Positions 19,003 through 30,898 of a stretch of DNA of 64,000 bases are shown piece by piece. Both the position numbers and the translations under genes were made by a program. The stretch is taken from contig JACKBA010000004.1 of the NCBI GenBank assembly GCA_020634815.1, forward strand, positions 124,001 to 188,000, in the 5' to 3' direction. Positions within the stretch are counted from its first letter, which is position 1; each line of letters opens with the position of its first letter. This DNA is from Caldilineaceae bacterium (GTDB lineage: Bacteria; Chloroflexota; Anaerolineae; Caldilineales; Caldilineaceae). The notes under the pieces were generated by a model that was given only the letters and a program-made list of their open reading frames with translations, did no database searches and was not told where the DNA came from.

Positions 19003-19120
19003 TGCAGCTTGGGGCGCGTCCTGCGGGTTGCTTCCCGTTGAGCCGGTTGGTTTGGGCAGATCCATGCGCCGCGACTAAAATATAAGCCCGACGGACAGAT
19101 GATCATCCAAGGAGAGTCAC

Positions 19121-20254
19121 ATGAGCGTGACCAAGCTTCCCGGTCTTGTCGACGCGCACGTTCACCTGCGCGAGCCTGGGTACGAATACAAAGAAGACTT
19201 TGCAACCGGCACGATGGCGGCATTGGCTGGAGGGGTGACCACCGTGTTGGATATGCCCAACACCAACCCGCCCACCGCCACCCCCGACCGCCTGGCGGAA
19301 AAAGCCCGACTCGCAGCAGCCAAAGCTGTTTGTGATGTCGGGCTTTTTGTTGGCGCAACAAACACGGAGGCCGACGCCTATCTGCCCGTGGCCGAACAGG
19401 CGTGTGCGCTCAAGATCTATGTCAGCGACACCTTCGGCAGCCTGCGTATCGACACGCTCGATCTCATGCACCGCCTCTTTCGCAGTTGGGCCGAAAAGGC
19501 GGGTGCTGTGGGCTATCGCATGGCGGGCGCAGCGGGCGGCATCGGGCCGATTACCGTGCACGCCGAGGAACTGATGCTGCCGGTCTGTCTCTCGTTGAGC
19601 CAGCTCTATGCCGTGCCGCTGCACATTGCCCACGTCAGCCGCCGCAGCGAGATCGAACTGATCCGCGTGGCCAAAGAACGCGGCGTGCCGGTCACCTGCG
19701 AGGTGACGCCACACCATCTCTTTCTCTCGACGGATGACCTGCCGCGGCTGGGGGCGCGCGGCGACATGCGCCCGCGCCTCGCCACGCCCGACGACGTGGC
19801 CGCGCTGTGGGAGAACCTTGACGTCGTCGACATCTTTGCCACGGACCATGCGCCGCACACCCTGGCCGAGAAGGGCGTGGGCGCCGACCCCGCGCCGCCG
19901 TCGCCGCCGCCCGGCGTGCCCGGCGTGGAGACCATGCTGCCCTTGCTGCTGACCGCCGTCCATGCCGGGCTGCTCGACCTGGACGACATCGTCGAACGCT
20001 GCTACACGGCGCCGCGCCGCATCTACGGCCTGCCCGAACAAGCCGATACGTGGATCGAGGTGGATGTCGACGCGGGCTACGAACTGGCCAATGATGTGCT
20101 GAAGACGAAAGTGGGCTGGAGCCCCTTTGCGGGGCAGCGACTCTTTGGCCGCGTCGAGCGCGTCGTGCTGCGCGGCGCGACGGTCTATACCGGTGGGGAC
20201 GTGTTGGCAACGCCGGGGAGCGGGCGGGTGCTTTTTGCGGGGCGTGAGGCGTGA
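19121..20254 (+). CDS. pyrC: Dihydroorotase
   Basis: A 377-residue amidohydrolase that closes N-carbamoyl-aspartate to dihydroorotate, step three of de novo pyrimidine synthesis, in the cytoplasm. Metal-binding His13 and His15 ([10 protein letters not shown]), a Lys in [10 protein letters not shown] at the expected carbamylated-lysine position, His in IAHVS and in [10 protein letters not shown], and the catalytic Asp in FATDHAPHT are all present. It resembles the short dihydroorotase domain of CAD rather than the E. coli type. AAGGAGAG seven bases before the ATG at 19121. pyrB follows on the same strand after a 278-base repeat-filled gap. Confidence 0.93.
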   Translation: MSVTKLPGLVDAHVHLREPGYEYKEDFATGTMAALAGGVTTVLDMPNTNPPTATPDRLAEKARLAAAKAVCDVGLFVGATNTEADAYLPVAEQACALKIYVSDTFGSLRIDTLDLMHRLFRSWAEKAGAVGYRMAGAAGGIGPITVHAEELMLPVCLSLSQLYAVPLHIAHVSRRSEIELIRVAKERGVPVTCEVTPHHLFLSTDDLPRLGARGDMRPRLATPDDVAALWENLDVVDIFATDHAPHTLAEKGVGADPAPPSPPPGVPGVETMLPLLLTAVHAGLLDLDDIVERCYTAPRRIYGLPEQADTWIEVDVDAGYELANDVLKTKVGWSPFAGQRLFGRVERVVLRGATVYTGGDVLATPGSGRVLFAGREA

Positions 20255-20450
20255 GGCGTAATGCCGTAATGCGTGATGCGTAATGCGTAATGCGTGAGTA
20301 TCAAACGTCAAGCGTGAGGCGTGAGTATCATACGTCAAACATCATACGTCAAGCGTGGGGCGTGGCGTGCCGGAGGGTGTCATCAGCAATCAGCAATTCG
20401 TCCATCAGCAATTGAGGCATGATGTGTGACTCGTGATGCGTGATTCGTGA
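20247..20450. repeat. CGTAATGCGTGATGCGTG / ACGTCAAGCGTGAG repeat patch (copy 1)
   Basis: The pyrC-pyrB gap is filled with degenerate ten-base-scale units: GTAATGCGTGATGCGTAATG, then ACGTCAAGCGTGAGGCGTGAGTATC twice, then TGTGACTCGTGATGCGTGATTCGTGATG. The same family appears at 47945-48068 and 63532-63645. The first copies overlap the last codons of pyrC ([10 protein letters not shown]), where GCGTGAGGCGTGAGGCG includes the stop. Confidence 0.8.
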
Positions 20451-20499
20451 TGCCGCTACGCAAACTTGCGCGGTTTTGGCCCAATGGAACTGTTATCCT

Positions 20500-20511
20500 G
20501 CGTATATACGC
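20500..20511. promoter_or_regulatory. 12-bp palindrome upstream of pyrB
   Basis: GCGTATATACGC, perfect, 22 bases before the pyrB ATG and one base after a TATCCT box (20494-20499). Its position would suit an operator. No matching half-sites were noticed elsewhere in the window, and no good -35 box is found. Confidence 0.35.
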
Positions 20512-20532
20512 TTTATTCAAGGAGCATGAAGG

Positions 20533-21510
<978 letters not shown>

Positions 21511-23541
21511 ATGGCTGGAGTGTACGATTGCACGAAGCGACAGTCGGGGAGAATTTCTCCCCGGCTGCCGCAACTTGCCGTAGCGATGGTGTTGCCGGCG
21601 GTGCTCATCGCCGTGCTCTTGCTGCTCGGCGTGCGGGCGCCGGCGCGCGCCCAGGACGACCCGCTTGCTACGGACACGGCAAACATCGAAGACGAGATCG
21701 TCTACATCGACGCTGCCGGTCACATTCGTGTCTTTGACCCGCGGCAGCCTGACAACGTGCCGCCGGTCGCCTTCCGCAGCCCTGACGCCGGCTGGATTGA
21801 CGCGGCTGTCGGCGACGTCAACGGCGATGGCGACGATGAGATTGTGGCCATCGGCGAAAACGGGTTGCTCAAGGTCTACGATCCGGTCATCGCCTCCGGC
21901 CCGGTTCCGCCCGAGAATGTCATAAACGGCATCTACTGGGAGGAACTGTACGCGACGATCCTGCCCAACCGCGCCCTGCTCGTCGACACGGGCAACTTCG
22001 ACGCGGAGCCCACGACGGACGAGATCGTCGCCGTCTACGTCGACCCGAACAACGCGACCAGCAGCTTCGTGCAGATCTACTACCAGCCGCTGGCGCCCTT
22101 CGACGGCCGGACGTGGTTGCCGCTGACCGATGTCGCAGCATCGGAGTTGTGGTCGGACGTGGCAACCGGCAACCTGGATGGCGCCGGCGTGGACGAACTG
22201 GCGTTGGTCAACGAGGACCTGGGCGCGCTGCGCGTCTACCGTCTCGAAGGGAACAACGTACTCAACCCGTTTTTCATCTCCGAGAGCGACACCAAACCCT
22301 GGAGCGACGTGGCGATCGGCAATGTGGACAATGAACTCGTCCTGCCTGAACTGGTCGCCGTGCGCAATGCCGCGCCCCCGTTGCCTGCGCTCGTGGTGCA
22401 GCGCTACAAGAGCCCGGACGCGTTCGAGGATGTGGGGACGCGCGAACTTTTGCCGTCGCCGCGCGTGGTCTTTCTGGCCGACGTGACGGGCAACGGCGAT
22501 GAGGAGATGTACCTGTTGCGCGACGTGCCGGCCGGCGATGCGCGGCCGCGCCTCTTCATCAGCAACCTGGGCATCGACGGGATGTTTGCCTTCGAGGTGC
22601 CGCTCGACAGCGACAATGGCTACCGTTACGGCGCAGGTGGCGACATCGACGGTGACGGCAAGGACGAGTTGGCGGTCGTGCGCGACACCGGCTTCAAGAT
22701 TTTCGAGTCGCCGGAGACAAACACGAACTCATATACCGTGACGCTCGAGACCAATGCCCGCACCATCGTCATGGGCAATCTTGATGCGCTGGGCAAGGAC
22801 CGGCTCACGGCCGACGTGACGCGCTTTGACCTGAGCGTGAATGCAGGCAAGCAATCCTCGGCCCAGCAACTGCGGTTGACCAACTTGACCCGCCCCAATA
22901 ACCCAGTCCGCTATGACATCCGGCTGCTGCCGCAGGTCTCCTTCATCCGCCTCAGCCAGATTTCCGGCGATACGCCCGGCACCGTCAGCCTGACCGCCGA
23001 CGCCACCGAACTCCTGCCGGCAACCGACCCCAAGCAGGATCCGCCACGCTACGGCACGAACCTGATCGTGACCGCAGTCGACCCGCTGGTAGCGAATTCG
23101 CCGCTGACGATCCCGGTGATCGTGGAGGTGCTGCCTGGTGTGGCCGTGCGGCCCTCGGGTCTCGCGATCGCCGCCCAGGTGGATCCAAATACCAGCGGCT
23201 GCACGAACCTGCAATTGGATGAAAACCAGAATCACATCAGCGTTCTTGGCACGCCCGAGAGCACCTTCTCGGTTTCCGTCGTCTTTGGACAGAGTTCTAC
23301 AGCGCAAGGCTGGCTCACAGCCAGCATTAGCGATACTGCGCCTATCACAAGTGGAACCGTGCCGTCGCAAATTGGATTGACCCTGCATCCTGAGATATTC
23401 GACAAGCCGGGCGCGTACTCGGCGACCATTGTCATCGATGCCCAGGTGGCGGATCAAGCCCAGACACCGATTACCTTGCGCGTGCCGGTCAGCGTGATCT
23501 GCACCAACGAGGCGCTCTACCTGCCGACGGTACGTCGCTAG
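21511..23541 (+). CDS. Secreted FG-GAP/VCBS-like protein with C-terminal LYLP tag
   Basis: A 676-residue protein. A 22-residue basic stretch precedes a hydrophobic signal (about 23-47, ending ARAQ). Several FG-GAP/VCBS-type repeats carry calcium-loop motifs (DVNGDGDDEIV near 100, NLDGAGVDEL near 222, DVTGNGDEEM near 325, DIDGDGKDEL near 383), a propeller signature. An Ig-like region follows from about 430. The protein ends ALYLPTVRR. The ATG follows the pyrB stop directly with GGAAAGG upstream, so it is co-transcribed with pyrB although a metabolic link is not obvious. Function unknown; extracellular. Confidence 0.85.
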   Translation: MAGVYDCTKRQSGRISPRLPQLAVAMVLPAVLIAVLLLLGVRAPARAQDDPLATDTANIEDEIVYIDAAGHIRVFDPRQPDNVPPVAFRSPDAGWIDAAVGDVNGDGDDEIVAIGENGLLKVYDPVIASGPVPPENVINGIYWEELYATILPNRALLVDTGNFDAEPTTDEIVAVYVDPNNATSSFVQIYYQPLAPFDGRTWLPLTDVAASELWSDVATGNLDGAGVDELALVNEDLGALRVYRLEGNNVLNPFFISESDTKPWSDVAIGNVDNELVLPELVAVRNAAPPLPALVVQRYKSPDAFEDVGTRELLPSPRVVFLADVTGNGDEEMYLLRDVPAGDARPRLFISNLGIDGMFAFEVPLDSDNGYRYGAGGDIDGDGKDELAVVRDTGFKIFESPETNTNSYTVTLETNARTIVMGNLDALGKDRLTADVTRFDLSVNAGKQSSAQQLRLTNLTRPNNPVRYDIRLLPQVSFIRLSQISGDTPGTVSLTADATELLPATDPKQDPPRYGTNLIVTAVDPLVANSPLTIPVIVEVLPGVAVRPSGLAIAAQVDPNTSGCTNLQLDENQNHISVLGTPESTFSVSVVFGQSSTAQGWLTASISDTAPITSGTVPSQIGLTLHPEIFDKPGAYSATIVIDAQVADQAQTPITLRVPVSVICTNEALYLPTVRR

Positions 23542-23585
23542 CACGCCTCACCGCGACGGGGCGGCACGGCAGGTGGGCCAACCGT

Positions 23586-24113
23586 CGGTAGTGGCGGCTT
23601 CAGCCGCTCCACTTCCCTGGCAAAACGACTAAAGTCGTCACTACGGGGTGTCGGTAGTGGCGGCTTCAGCCGCTCCACTTCCCTGGCAAAACGACTAAAG
23701 TCGTCACTACGGGGCGTCGGTAGTGGCGGCTTCAGCCGCTCCACTTCCCTGGCAAAACGACTAAAGTCGTCACTACGGGGCGTCGGTAGTGGCGGCTTCA
23801 GCCGCTCCACTTCCCTGGCAAAACGACTAAAGTCGTCACTACGGGGCGTCGGTAGTGGCGGCTTCAGCCGCTCCACTTCCCTGGCAAAACGACTAAAGTC
23901 GTCACTACGGGGCGTCGGTAGTGGCGGCTTCAGCCGCTCCACTTCCCTGGCAAAACGACTAAAGTCGTCACTACGGGGCGTCGGTAGTGGCGGCTTCAGC
24001 CGCTCCACTTCCCTGGCAAAACGACTAAAGTCGTCACTACGGGGCGTCGGTAGTGGCGGCTTCAGCCGCTCCACTTCCCATGCAAAACGACTAAAGTCGT
24101 CACTGCGGGGCGT
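23586..24113. repeat. Tandem array of eight 66-bp hairpin units
   Basis: Eight head-to-tail copies of 66 bp, nearly identical. Unit 1 has GGTGTC where the others have GGCGTC; the last differs at CCATGC and CACTGC. Each unit holds AGTGGCGGCTTCAGCCGCTCCACT (hairpin with a two-base bulge) and ACGACTAAAGTCGT (perfect hairpin), bracketed by GTAGTG and CACTAC, which also pair. The array fills the gap between convergent gene strings ending at 23541 (+) and 24124 (-). All frames across it stay open because 66 is a multiple of three; this is not taken as coding. Confidence 0.95.
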
Positions 24114-24123
24114 CACCGGTCGA

Positions 24124-25110
24124 TTAGTGCGCTGAGGGGATCGGCGCGCCGGTGGGCGCCACGGGATAGATGCGCTCGCGATGAACCAGGTTGCGAATCG
24201 CGCCAACATCGTCGATGCCGTGCGCGTCGAGCCAGCCATCCAGTTCGGCGCGAATCTGGGCAATGGCGTCCGGCCCGCGATAGTAGATGGCGCTGCCCAC
24301 ACCCACCGCCGTCGCTCCGGCCATGAGCATCTCCACCGCATCCAGCCCGCTGCTCACCCCGCCCGTACCGATGATCGGCGTGTCCGGACAGGCGCGCCGC
24401 GCATCGTAGACGCACTTCAGCGCGATGGGCTTGATCGCCGGTCCGCTCAGCCCGCCGCTGCGATTGGCCAGCACGAGCTGCCCGCTCTCGGCGTCGATGA
24501 CAAGTCCCGGCATGGTATTGATGACGCACAGCGCGTCGGCCCCTGCTTCTACCACTGCGCGCGCGATGCGGCCGATGCTGGGCACGTTGGGCGCCAGCTT
24601 GACGATGACGGGGATGCCTTTGTCACGCAGCGCAGCTTTGACCTGCGCGGTCACCTCGGCGGCCGCGTCGGGGCTGCCGGCGTAGGGTTCGCCGAAGTCG
24701 CTGTGCACGTTGGGGCAGGAAATGTTGACTTCGAGCAGGTCCGGCTGGGCGGCGGCCACGGTAGCAGCCACCGTACCGAACTCCTCCGGCGGCCCGGCAA
24801 AGATGCTGGCAATGAGCGCCGTGCCGTAGGGGCGCACCTGCTCCTTCGCCTTGGCCAGCAACTCGACCTCGGCGGCGGCGCCCGGGTTGGCCAGCCCGAT
24901 GGCGTTGATCAGCCCGTGCCCCCAGTCCAGGCAGGAAGGGTTGACATGTCCGGCGCGCGGCTCGGGGCCGCAACTCTTGGCCGTCACCGCACCGCAGCCG
25001 GCCGCTGCGGCGCGCTCCAACAAGCTTGCCGTCGTGCCCCAGATGCCGCTGGCCAGTACCAGCGGTGTGGGCAGCGTCAGGTGCAAGAAGGGTGTAGCCA
25101 GGTTGCTCAT
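24124..25110 (-). CDS. pyrD: Dihydroorotate dehydrogenase, class 1
   Basis: A 328-residue FMN enzyme oxidising dihydroorotate to orotate. Catalytic Cys in [14 protein letters not shown] (near 128-141) marks class 1; class 2 has Ser. Lys in [18 protein letters not shown], and the phosphate-binding [10 protein letters not shown] and VGVGSAIYY are present. Class 1B enzymes pair with the FAD/2Fe-2S subunit PyrK, which is not found here. Either pyrK lies elsewhere or the enzyme uses another acceptor. 56 bases downstream of pyrFE on the same strand. The C-terminus runs up to the 66-bp array. Confidence 0.92.
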   Translation of the reverse strand: MSNLATPFLHLTLPTPLVLASGIWGTTASLLERAAAAGCGAVTAKSCGPEPRAGHVNPSCLDWGHGLINAIGLANPGAAAEVELLAKAKEQVRPYGTALIASIFAGPPEEFGTVAATVAAAQPDLLEVNISCPNVHSDFGEPYAGSPDAAAEVTAQVKAALRDKGIPVIVKLAPNVPSIGRIARAVVEAGADALCVINTMPGLVIDAESGQLVLANRSGGLSGPAIKPIALKCVYDARRACPDTPIIGTGGVSSGLDAVEMLMAGATAVGVGSAIYYRGPDAIAQIRAELDGWLDAHGIDDVGAIRNLVHRERIYPVAPTGAPIPSAH

Positions 25111-25166
25111 GGCGCGTCTCCCAAGAATGTGTGCCCCGACAGGGGCGGCAGGCGAACGCCGGTGGC

Positions 25167-27240
<2,074 letters not shown>

Positions 27241-27269
27241 TGAGATTCGTCCTCGCATGCAGCATACAT

Positions 27270-27427
<158 letters not shown>

Positions 27428-27474
27428 ATGGTCAAGGCGGCGCCGGCGTTTCGTGCCTGCCGGCACCTGCCTTG

Positions 27475-27567
<93 letters not shown>

Positions 27568-27689
27568 ATCAGGCGGAGTATAGCATCGGGCGGCAGATGC
27601 GGCAAGTTCCAGGGGTGAAAATCGGATATGAGTTCCGGCATGAAAGGCGGAGCGCCGGAGAGTGCTCCCCGGCGCTCCACTCATTTTGC

Positions 27690-28511
27690 TCAGCCGGCGA
27701 AGTGGTCGTTGACGGCCTGCACCAGACCGGCAATCGTGTGCTGTTCGGGCACGAGGCTGACGTGGAAGCCGTAGTCCTGCGCCGCGGCGGCGGTGAGCGG
27801 GCCGATGCAGGCGATGCAGATGTCGTCGAGCATGGCCTTTGTTCCGCCTTCGTACTCCAGCCGCTTGACGAAGTAGCGCACGGCGGTGGGGAAGGTGAAG
27901 GTGATGGCGTCGATTTTGCCTTCCCACAGCATGACGGGCACGGGGTCGCCGCCCTTGCCGATGACGGTGCGGTAGGCGTTGACGGCGGTCACTTCGGCGC
28001 CGGTGCCGCGCAGGCAGCGGGCCAGATTGGCGCGCGTCATGGACGATTGCGGCAGCAACACGCGGTCACCGGGGCCGATGCCCAGCGCCTCGGCGACATA
28101 CTCCGGCGTGTAGATCTCCGGCGCAAACGCCGAGTCCAGGCCGATGAACTCCTTGGTGTACATCTCGGTCATGCAGCCGATCGTGGCGACCTTGAGCCGG
28201 CGTGGAATCTGGTCGGGATCGATGGCGGTGGCGCGAATGCGATCGCCCACGACCCAGGCCGTGTCGGCATCGTTGAGCACGAGCCAGTCGTACTTGCCGG
28301 CCGCCGCGTCTCGCAGCGCATTATCGAGGTCGTCATCCTGGTCGTAGGGGATGATTTCGATGCACGGATAGAAGAAGATCTCGGCGCCCAGTGCGGCGAA
28401 CAGGTCGGCCTGATCCTGTGCCTGTTCCTTGTCGTGCGTGATGGCCACGCGCACGCCGTTCAGGAAAGAAGTCGTCGCCGGCGCAGCCGAAGGAGCGAGA
28501 GTGTTGGTCAT
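27690..28511 (-). CDS. hemD: Uroporphyrinogen-III synthase
   Basis: A 273-residue protein of the HemD fold, which inverts ring D and closes hydroxymethylbilane to uroporphyrinogen III in tetrapyrrole synthesis. Typical pieces are VAITHDKEQAQDQADLFAALGAEIFFYP near 22-49, YDWLVLNDADTAWVV near 73, a central VATIG, LLPQSSMTRANLARCLRGTGAEVTAVNAYRT-type linker, and DAITFTFPTAVRYF near 203. The family is weakly conserved, but the pattern across both lobes is clear. AGGA nine bases before the ATG. No other hem gene is adjacent. Confidence 0.87.
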   Translation of the reverse strand: MTNTLAPSAAPATTSFLNGVRVAITHDKEQAQDQADLFAALGAEIFFYPCIEIIPYDQDDDLDNALRDAAAGKYDWLVLNDADTAWVVGDRIRATAIDPDQIPRRLKVATIGCMTEMYTKEFIGLDSAFAPEIYTPEYVAEALGIGPGDRVLLPQSSMTRANLARCLRGTGAEVTAVNAYRTVIGKGGDPVPVMLWEGKIDAITFTFPTAVRYFVKRLEYEGGTKAMLDDICIACIGPLTAAAAQDYGFHVSLVPEQHTIAGLVQAVNDHFAG

Positions 28512-28658
28512 CGGAAAATCCTATCTCGAAAAAAGCATAGTCCTGAGAACAGATGGGTAGTGGGATGTGCCAACCATAGCCAAGGCCTGTTGTGGCGCAG
28601 TTCAGTATACCCAAAGCGCCGCAGATTGGCTAGGTCGGCGCAGCCGTCGGCCCGGTGA

Positions 28659-29357
28659 TCATACAAAGCGCGCCAGGTGTTGCTGTAGTGCCTGGTAGGG
28701 TTGCGCCCCGACAATCTGGTCGACGACCTGGCCGTTCTTGAAGATCAGCAGCGTGGGGATGCTCATGACCTGGAATCGACGCGCCGTCCCCTGGTTCTCG
28801 TCGACGTTGAGCTTGCCCACTACGGCGCGGCCGGCATACTCCTGCGCCAGCTTCTCTACCGACGGGGCGACCATGCGGCACGGCCCGCACCACGGCGCCC
28901 AGAAGTCGACCAACACCGGCACGGGCTGGTCGATCGTTTGCTGGAAAGTGGCATCGGTCAGCGTCCGTACCTGACCGCCGCTCCCGGCCGAACCCGGACT
29001 TGGCTCCGTGACGGCGGGCTGCGGCTTGCCGTCCACGAAGTGGGCCAGCCAGCCAGCCACGTTGTTGCGCGCCTCCTCGCTGGCCAGGGCAAGCTTTGCC
29101 TTGCCGTTGCGCAGCAGCACGTAGACAGGTGTGCCCGCGACGCGGAAGCGACGTGCCAACTCCGGCTCCGCATCGGCGTCGACGCGCGCAAGGATTGCGC
29201 GCCCGGCATAGCTTTGGGCCAGGCGCTCGAGACTCTCCTCCTGCGCCGGGGTCATAGGCGTTGTCGGTCGCCAGAAGGCAAGCAGGACAGGCATGTCTGT
29301 GGCCAGCACGCGATCGATACTCTGCACGTTGGTGTTGATGACAGTGGTAATCGTCAT
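28659..29357 (-). CDS. Tandem thioredoxin-fold protein; only the second domain is redox-active
   Basis: A 232-residue protein of two thioredoxin domains. In the first (about 1-105) the active site reads AFWRPTTPM, with both cysteines lost, though the cis-Pro loop (AGTPVYVLL) and fold remain. The second (about 128-232) has [10 protein letters not shown], Cys157 and Cys160, and IPTLLIF. No signal peptide, so cytoplasmic. The dead domain may serve binding or dimerisation, as in some thioredoxin-like co-chaperones. GGAG seven bases before the ATG at 29357; a GTG at 29363 is also possible. Confidence 0.9.
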   Translation of the reverse strand: MTITTVINTNVQSIDRVLATDMPVLLAFWRPTTPMTPAQEESLERLAQSYAGRAILARVDADAEPELARRFRVAGTPVYVLLRNGKAKLALASEEARNNVAGWLAHFVDGKPQPAVTEPSPGSAGSGGQVRTLTDATFQQTIDQPVPVLVDFWAPWCGPCRMVAPSVEKLAQEYAGRAVVGKLNVDENQGTARRFQVMSIPTLLIFKNGQVVDQIVGAQPYQALQQHLARFV

Positions 29358-29494
29358 GGTCACGCTCCACGCTAGGGATTGTCGCTTGACTACACTTACA
29401 GATCGCCAGATTGGCAGGTAATTTGCGCCCCTTCATGAATCATACGTCACGAGACAGGGTTCATGGTTGAAATGCGAATCTGGCATTCAGTAGC

Positions 29495-29522
29495 AGGATA
29501 GCAAAGCCCGCCCAAAAGTCAA
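29495..29522 (-). promoter_or_regulatory. Probable promoter for the tandem thioredoxin gene
   Basis: Minus strand TTGACT (29522-29517), 16 bases, TATCCT (29500-29495). The RNA would start near 29488, about 130 bases ahead of the ATG. It sits back to back with the LacI-gene promoter in the 400-base divergent gap 29358-29757. Apart from these two promoters and the operator, nothing else is recognised in that gap. Confidence 0.5.
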
Positions 29523-29655
29523 CGATCGGCGAGTGCCGGCACAAGGAACGGGCCGAAACTTCCCGGCTTGCTGTGGGCAGAGGGCTGGAAACCAGGTCTG
29601 TCACAGGGCCCGTTGCAGAAGGCTTGGCGGCTTTGCAGTTTGTTAATTCTGGCAG

Positions 29656-29684
29656 TTGACAGTTGCGCCCGAGAAGCGTAGAAT
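29656..29684 (+). promoter_or_regulatory. Near-consensus sigma-70 promoter of the LacI-family gene
   Basis: TTGACA (29656-29661), exactly 17 bases, TAGAAT (29679-29684). The predicted start near 29691 lies inside the palindrome at 29688-29703, giving a leader of about 67 bases. Confidence 0.8.
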
Positions 29685-29687
29685 CTG

Positions 29688-29703
29688 CTTAAAACGTTTT
29701 AAG
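29688..29703. promoter_or_regulatory. Likely LacI-family operator (perfect 16-bp palindrome)
   Basis: CTTAAAACGTTTTAAG, a perfect even palindrome with the central CG that LacI/PurR-family proteins intercalate. It starts three bases after the -10 box, so a bound repressor would block initiation. The regulator encoded 55 bases downstream is the obvious binder (autoregulation). Confidence 0.75.
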
Positions 29704-29757
29704 TTGCGTCGTTTCCCCACATTGGCAACCGTACAGTCAATCACCGGATAGCGGATC

Positions 29758-30801
29758 ATGGAACGCAAACCCACAGTAACGATAATCGACGTAGCACAGC
29801 GGGCCGGCGTCTCGCCCGGGACGGTCTCCAACGCGTTGACGGGCAAGCGCCCCGTCTCACCGGAGACGCGCGAACGTATCTTCCGCGCCATCACCGAGCT
29901 CGGTTACCAGCCGAACCTGGTGGCGCGCAGCCTGGTCAACCGATCATCGAAGACGATCGGCGTCGTTGCCTTTGGGCTGGAGTTCTATGGACCCTCGCGC
30001 ACGCTGGTTGGCATCGAGCAGCAGGCGGCCGACCTGGGCTACTCGCTCTTGCTGGACTTGCTACACCGGCCCGACAGCAAGGATGTCGAAGCGGTGCTTG
30101 ACGAGTTGATCGCGCGCCGCGTCGACGGCATCATCTGGGCGGTGCATGAGGTGGGGGACAACCGCTCCTGGATCAACGAGCGCCGCCTGCATTCATTGCC
30201 GCCGGTGATCTTCTTGACGATGGAACCGCGCCCCGGCGCGTCGATCGTCTCCACCGACAACCGGACCGGCGCGCGCCTGGCAACGCAGCATCTCATCGAC
30301 ATTGGCCGGCGCAACATCGGGATCATCTGCGGCCCGTCCTCGTGGTGGGAGGTGCGCGAGCGGCTGGCGGGCTGGAGCGGCGCCCTGGGCGCGGCCGGGC
30401 TGGAGTCGTCGCCGCCGTTGATCATCGAGGCCAACTGGACCGCGCGATCGGGCGAGGATGCCATCAAGACATTGCTCGAACGGCGGCCCAACATCGACGC
30501 CGTCTTTGCCTGCAACGATCAGATGGCGTTGGGCGCCCTGCGCTACTGTCACGCCAACGGCCGCCGCGTACCCGACGATCTGTCGATCGTGGGCTTCGAC
30601 AATACGCCGGAATCCGCCTATTTCTGGCCGGCGCTCACCACCGTGCGCCAGCATCTTGCCGAACTTGGCCGTGTTGCCGTCAACGAACTCCACCGCCAGA
30701 TCGAGCGCCGCGGGCAGAGCAAGTATCCTGTTCCCCCGGTCTCGCGCGTGCTGCAACCCGAGTTGATCGTCCGTGAGAGTTCGGGGGCGAAGCCGGAGTA
30801 A
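29758..30801 (+). CDS. LacI-family transcriptional regulator
   Basis: A 347-residue regulator. N-terminal LacI helix-turn-helix and hinge: [22 protein letters not shown] (residues 8-29), then [22 protein letters not shown] with the hinge helix. The periplasmic-binding-protein-like sensor domain covers about 63-340 ([66 protein letters not shown]). These bind a sugar or nucleobase effector. No transporter or catabolic operon flanks it, so effector and wider targets are unknown. Its own operator is at 29688-29703. Confidence 0.93.
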   Translation: MERKPTVTIIDVAQRAGVSPGTVSNALTGKRPVSPETRERIFRAITELGYQPNLVARSLVNRSSKTIGVVAFGLEFYGPSRTLVGIEQQAADLGYSLLLDLLHRPDSKDVEAVLDELIARRVDGIIWAVHEVGDNRSWINERRLHSLPPVIFLTMEPRPGASIVSTDNRTGARLATQHLIDIGRRNIGIICGPSSWWEVRERLAGWSGALGAAGLESSPPLIIEANWTARSGEDAIKTLLERRPNIDAVFACNDQMALGALRYCHANGRRVPDDLSIVGFDNTPESAYFWPALTTVRQHLAELGRVAVNELHRQIERRGQSKYPVPPVSRVLQPELIVRESSGAKPE

Positions 30802-30847
30802 GATTCTCCCCCCAAGCGTCCGGCTGTGGTGGAAGCATGCGCTGGCG

Positions 30848-30853
30848 TATAAT
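30848..30853 (+). promoter_or_regulatory. Consensus -10 box before the membrane subtilase
   Basis: TATAAT, 45 bases before the ATG at 30899. The sequence 17-18 bases upstream (CTGTGG/TGTGGT) is a poor -35. Supports separate transcription from the LacI-family gene ending at 30801. Confidence 0.4.
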
Positions 30854-30898
30854 CACCGGCGCAACTTGCTCTCTCAATGCCACCACGAAAGGCCGGCA

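Noticed and set aside
23586..24113. CRISPR array
   Set aside because: Units are contiguous and identical over all 66 bases, with no unique spacers and no cas genes.
23538..24341. Minus-strand repeat protein of 22-residue units across the 66-bp array
   Set aside because: The frame is open only because the unit length is divisible by three. It overlaps pyrD in another frame and has no ribosome site or signal.
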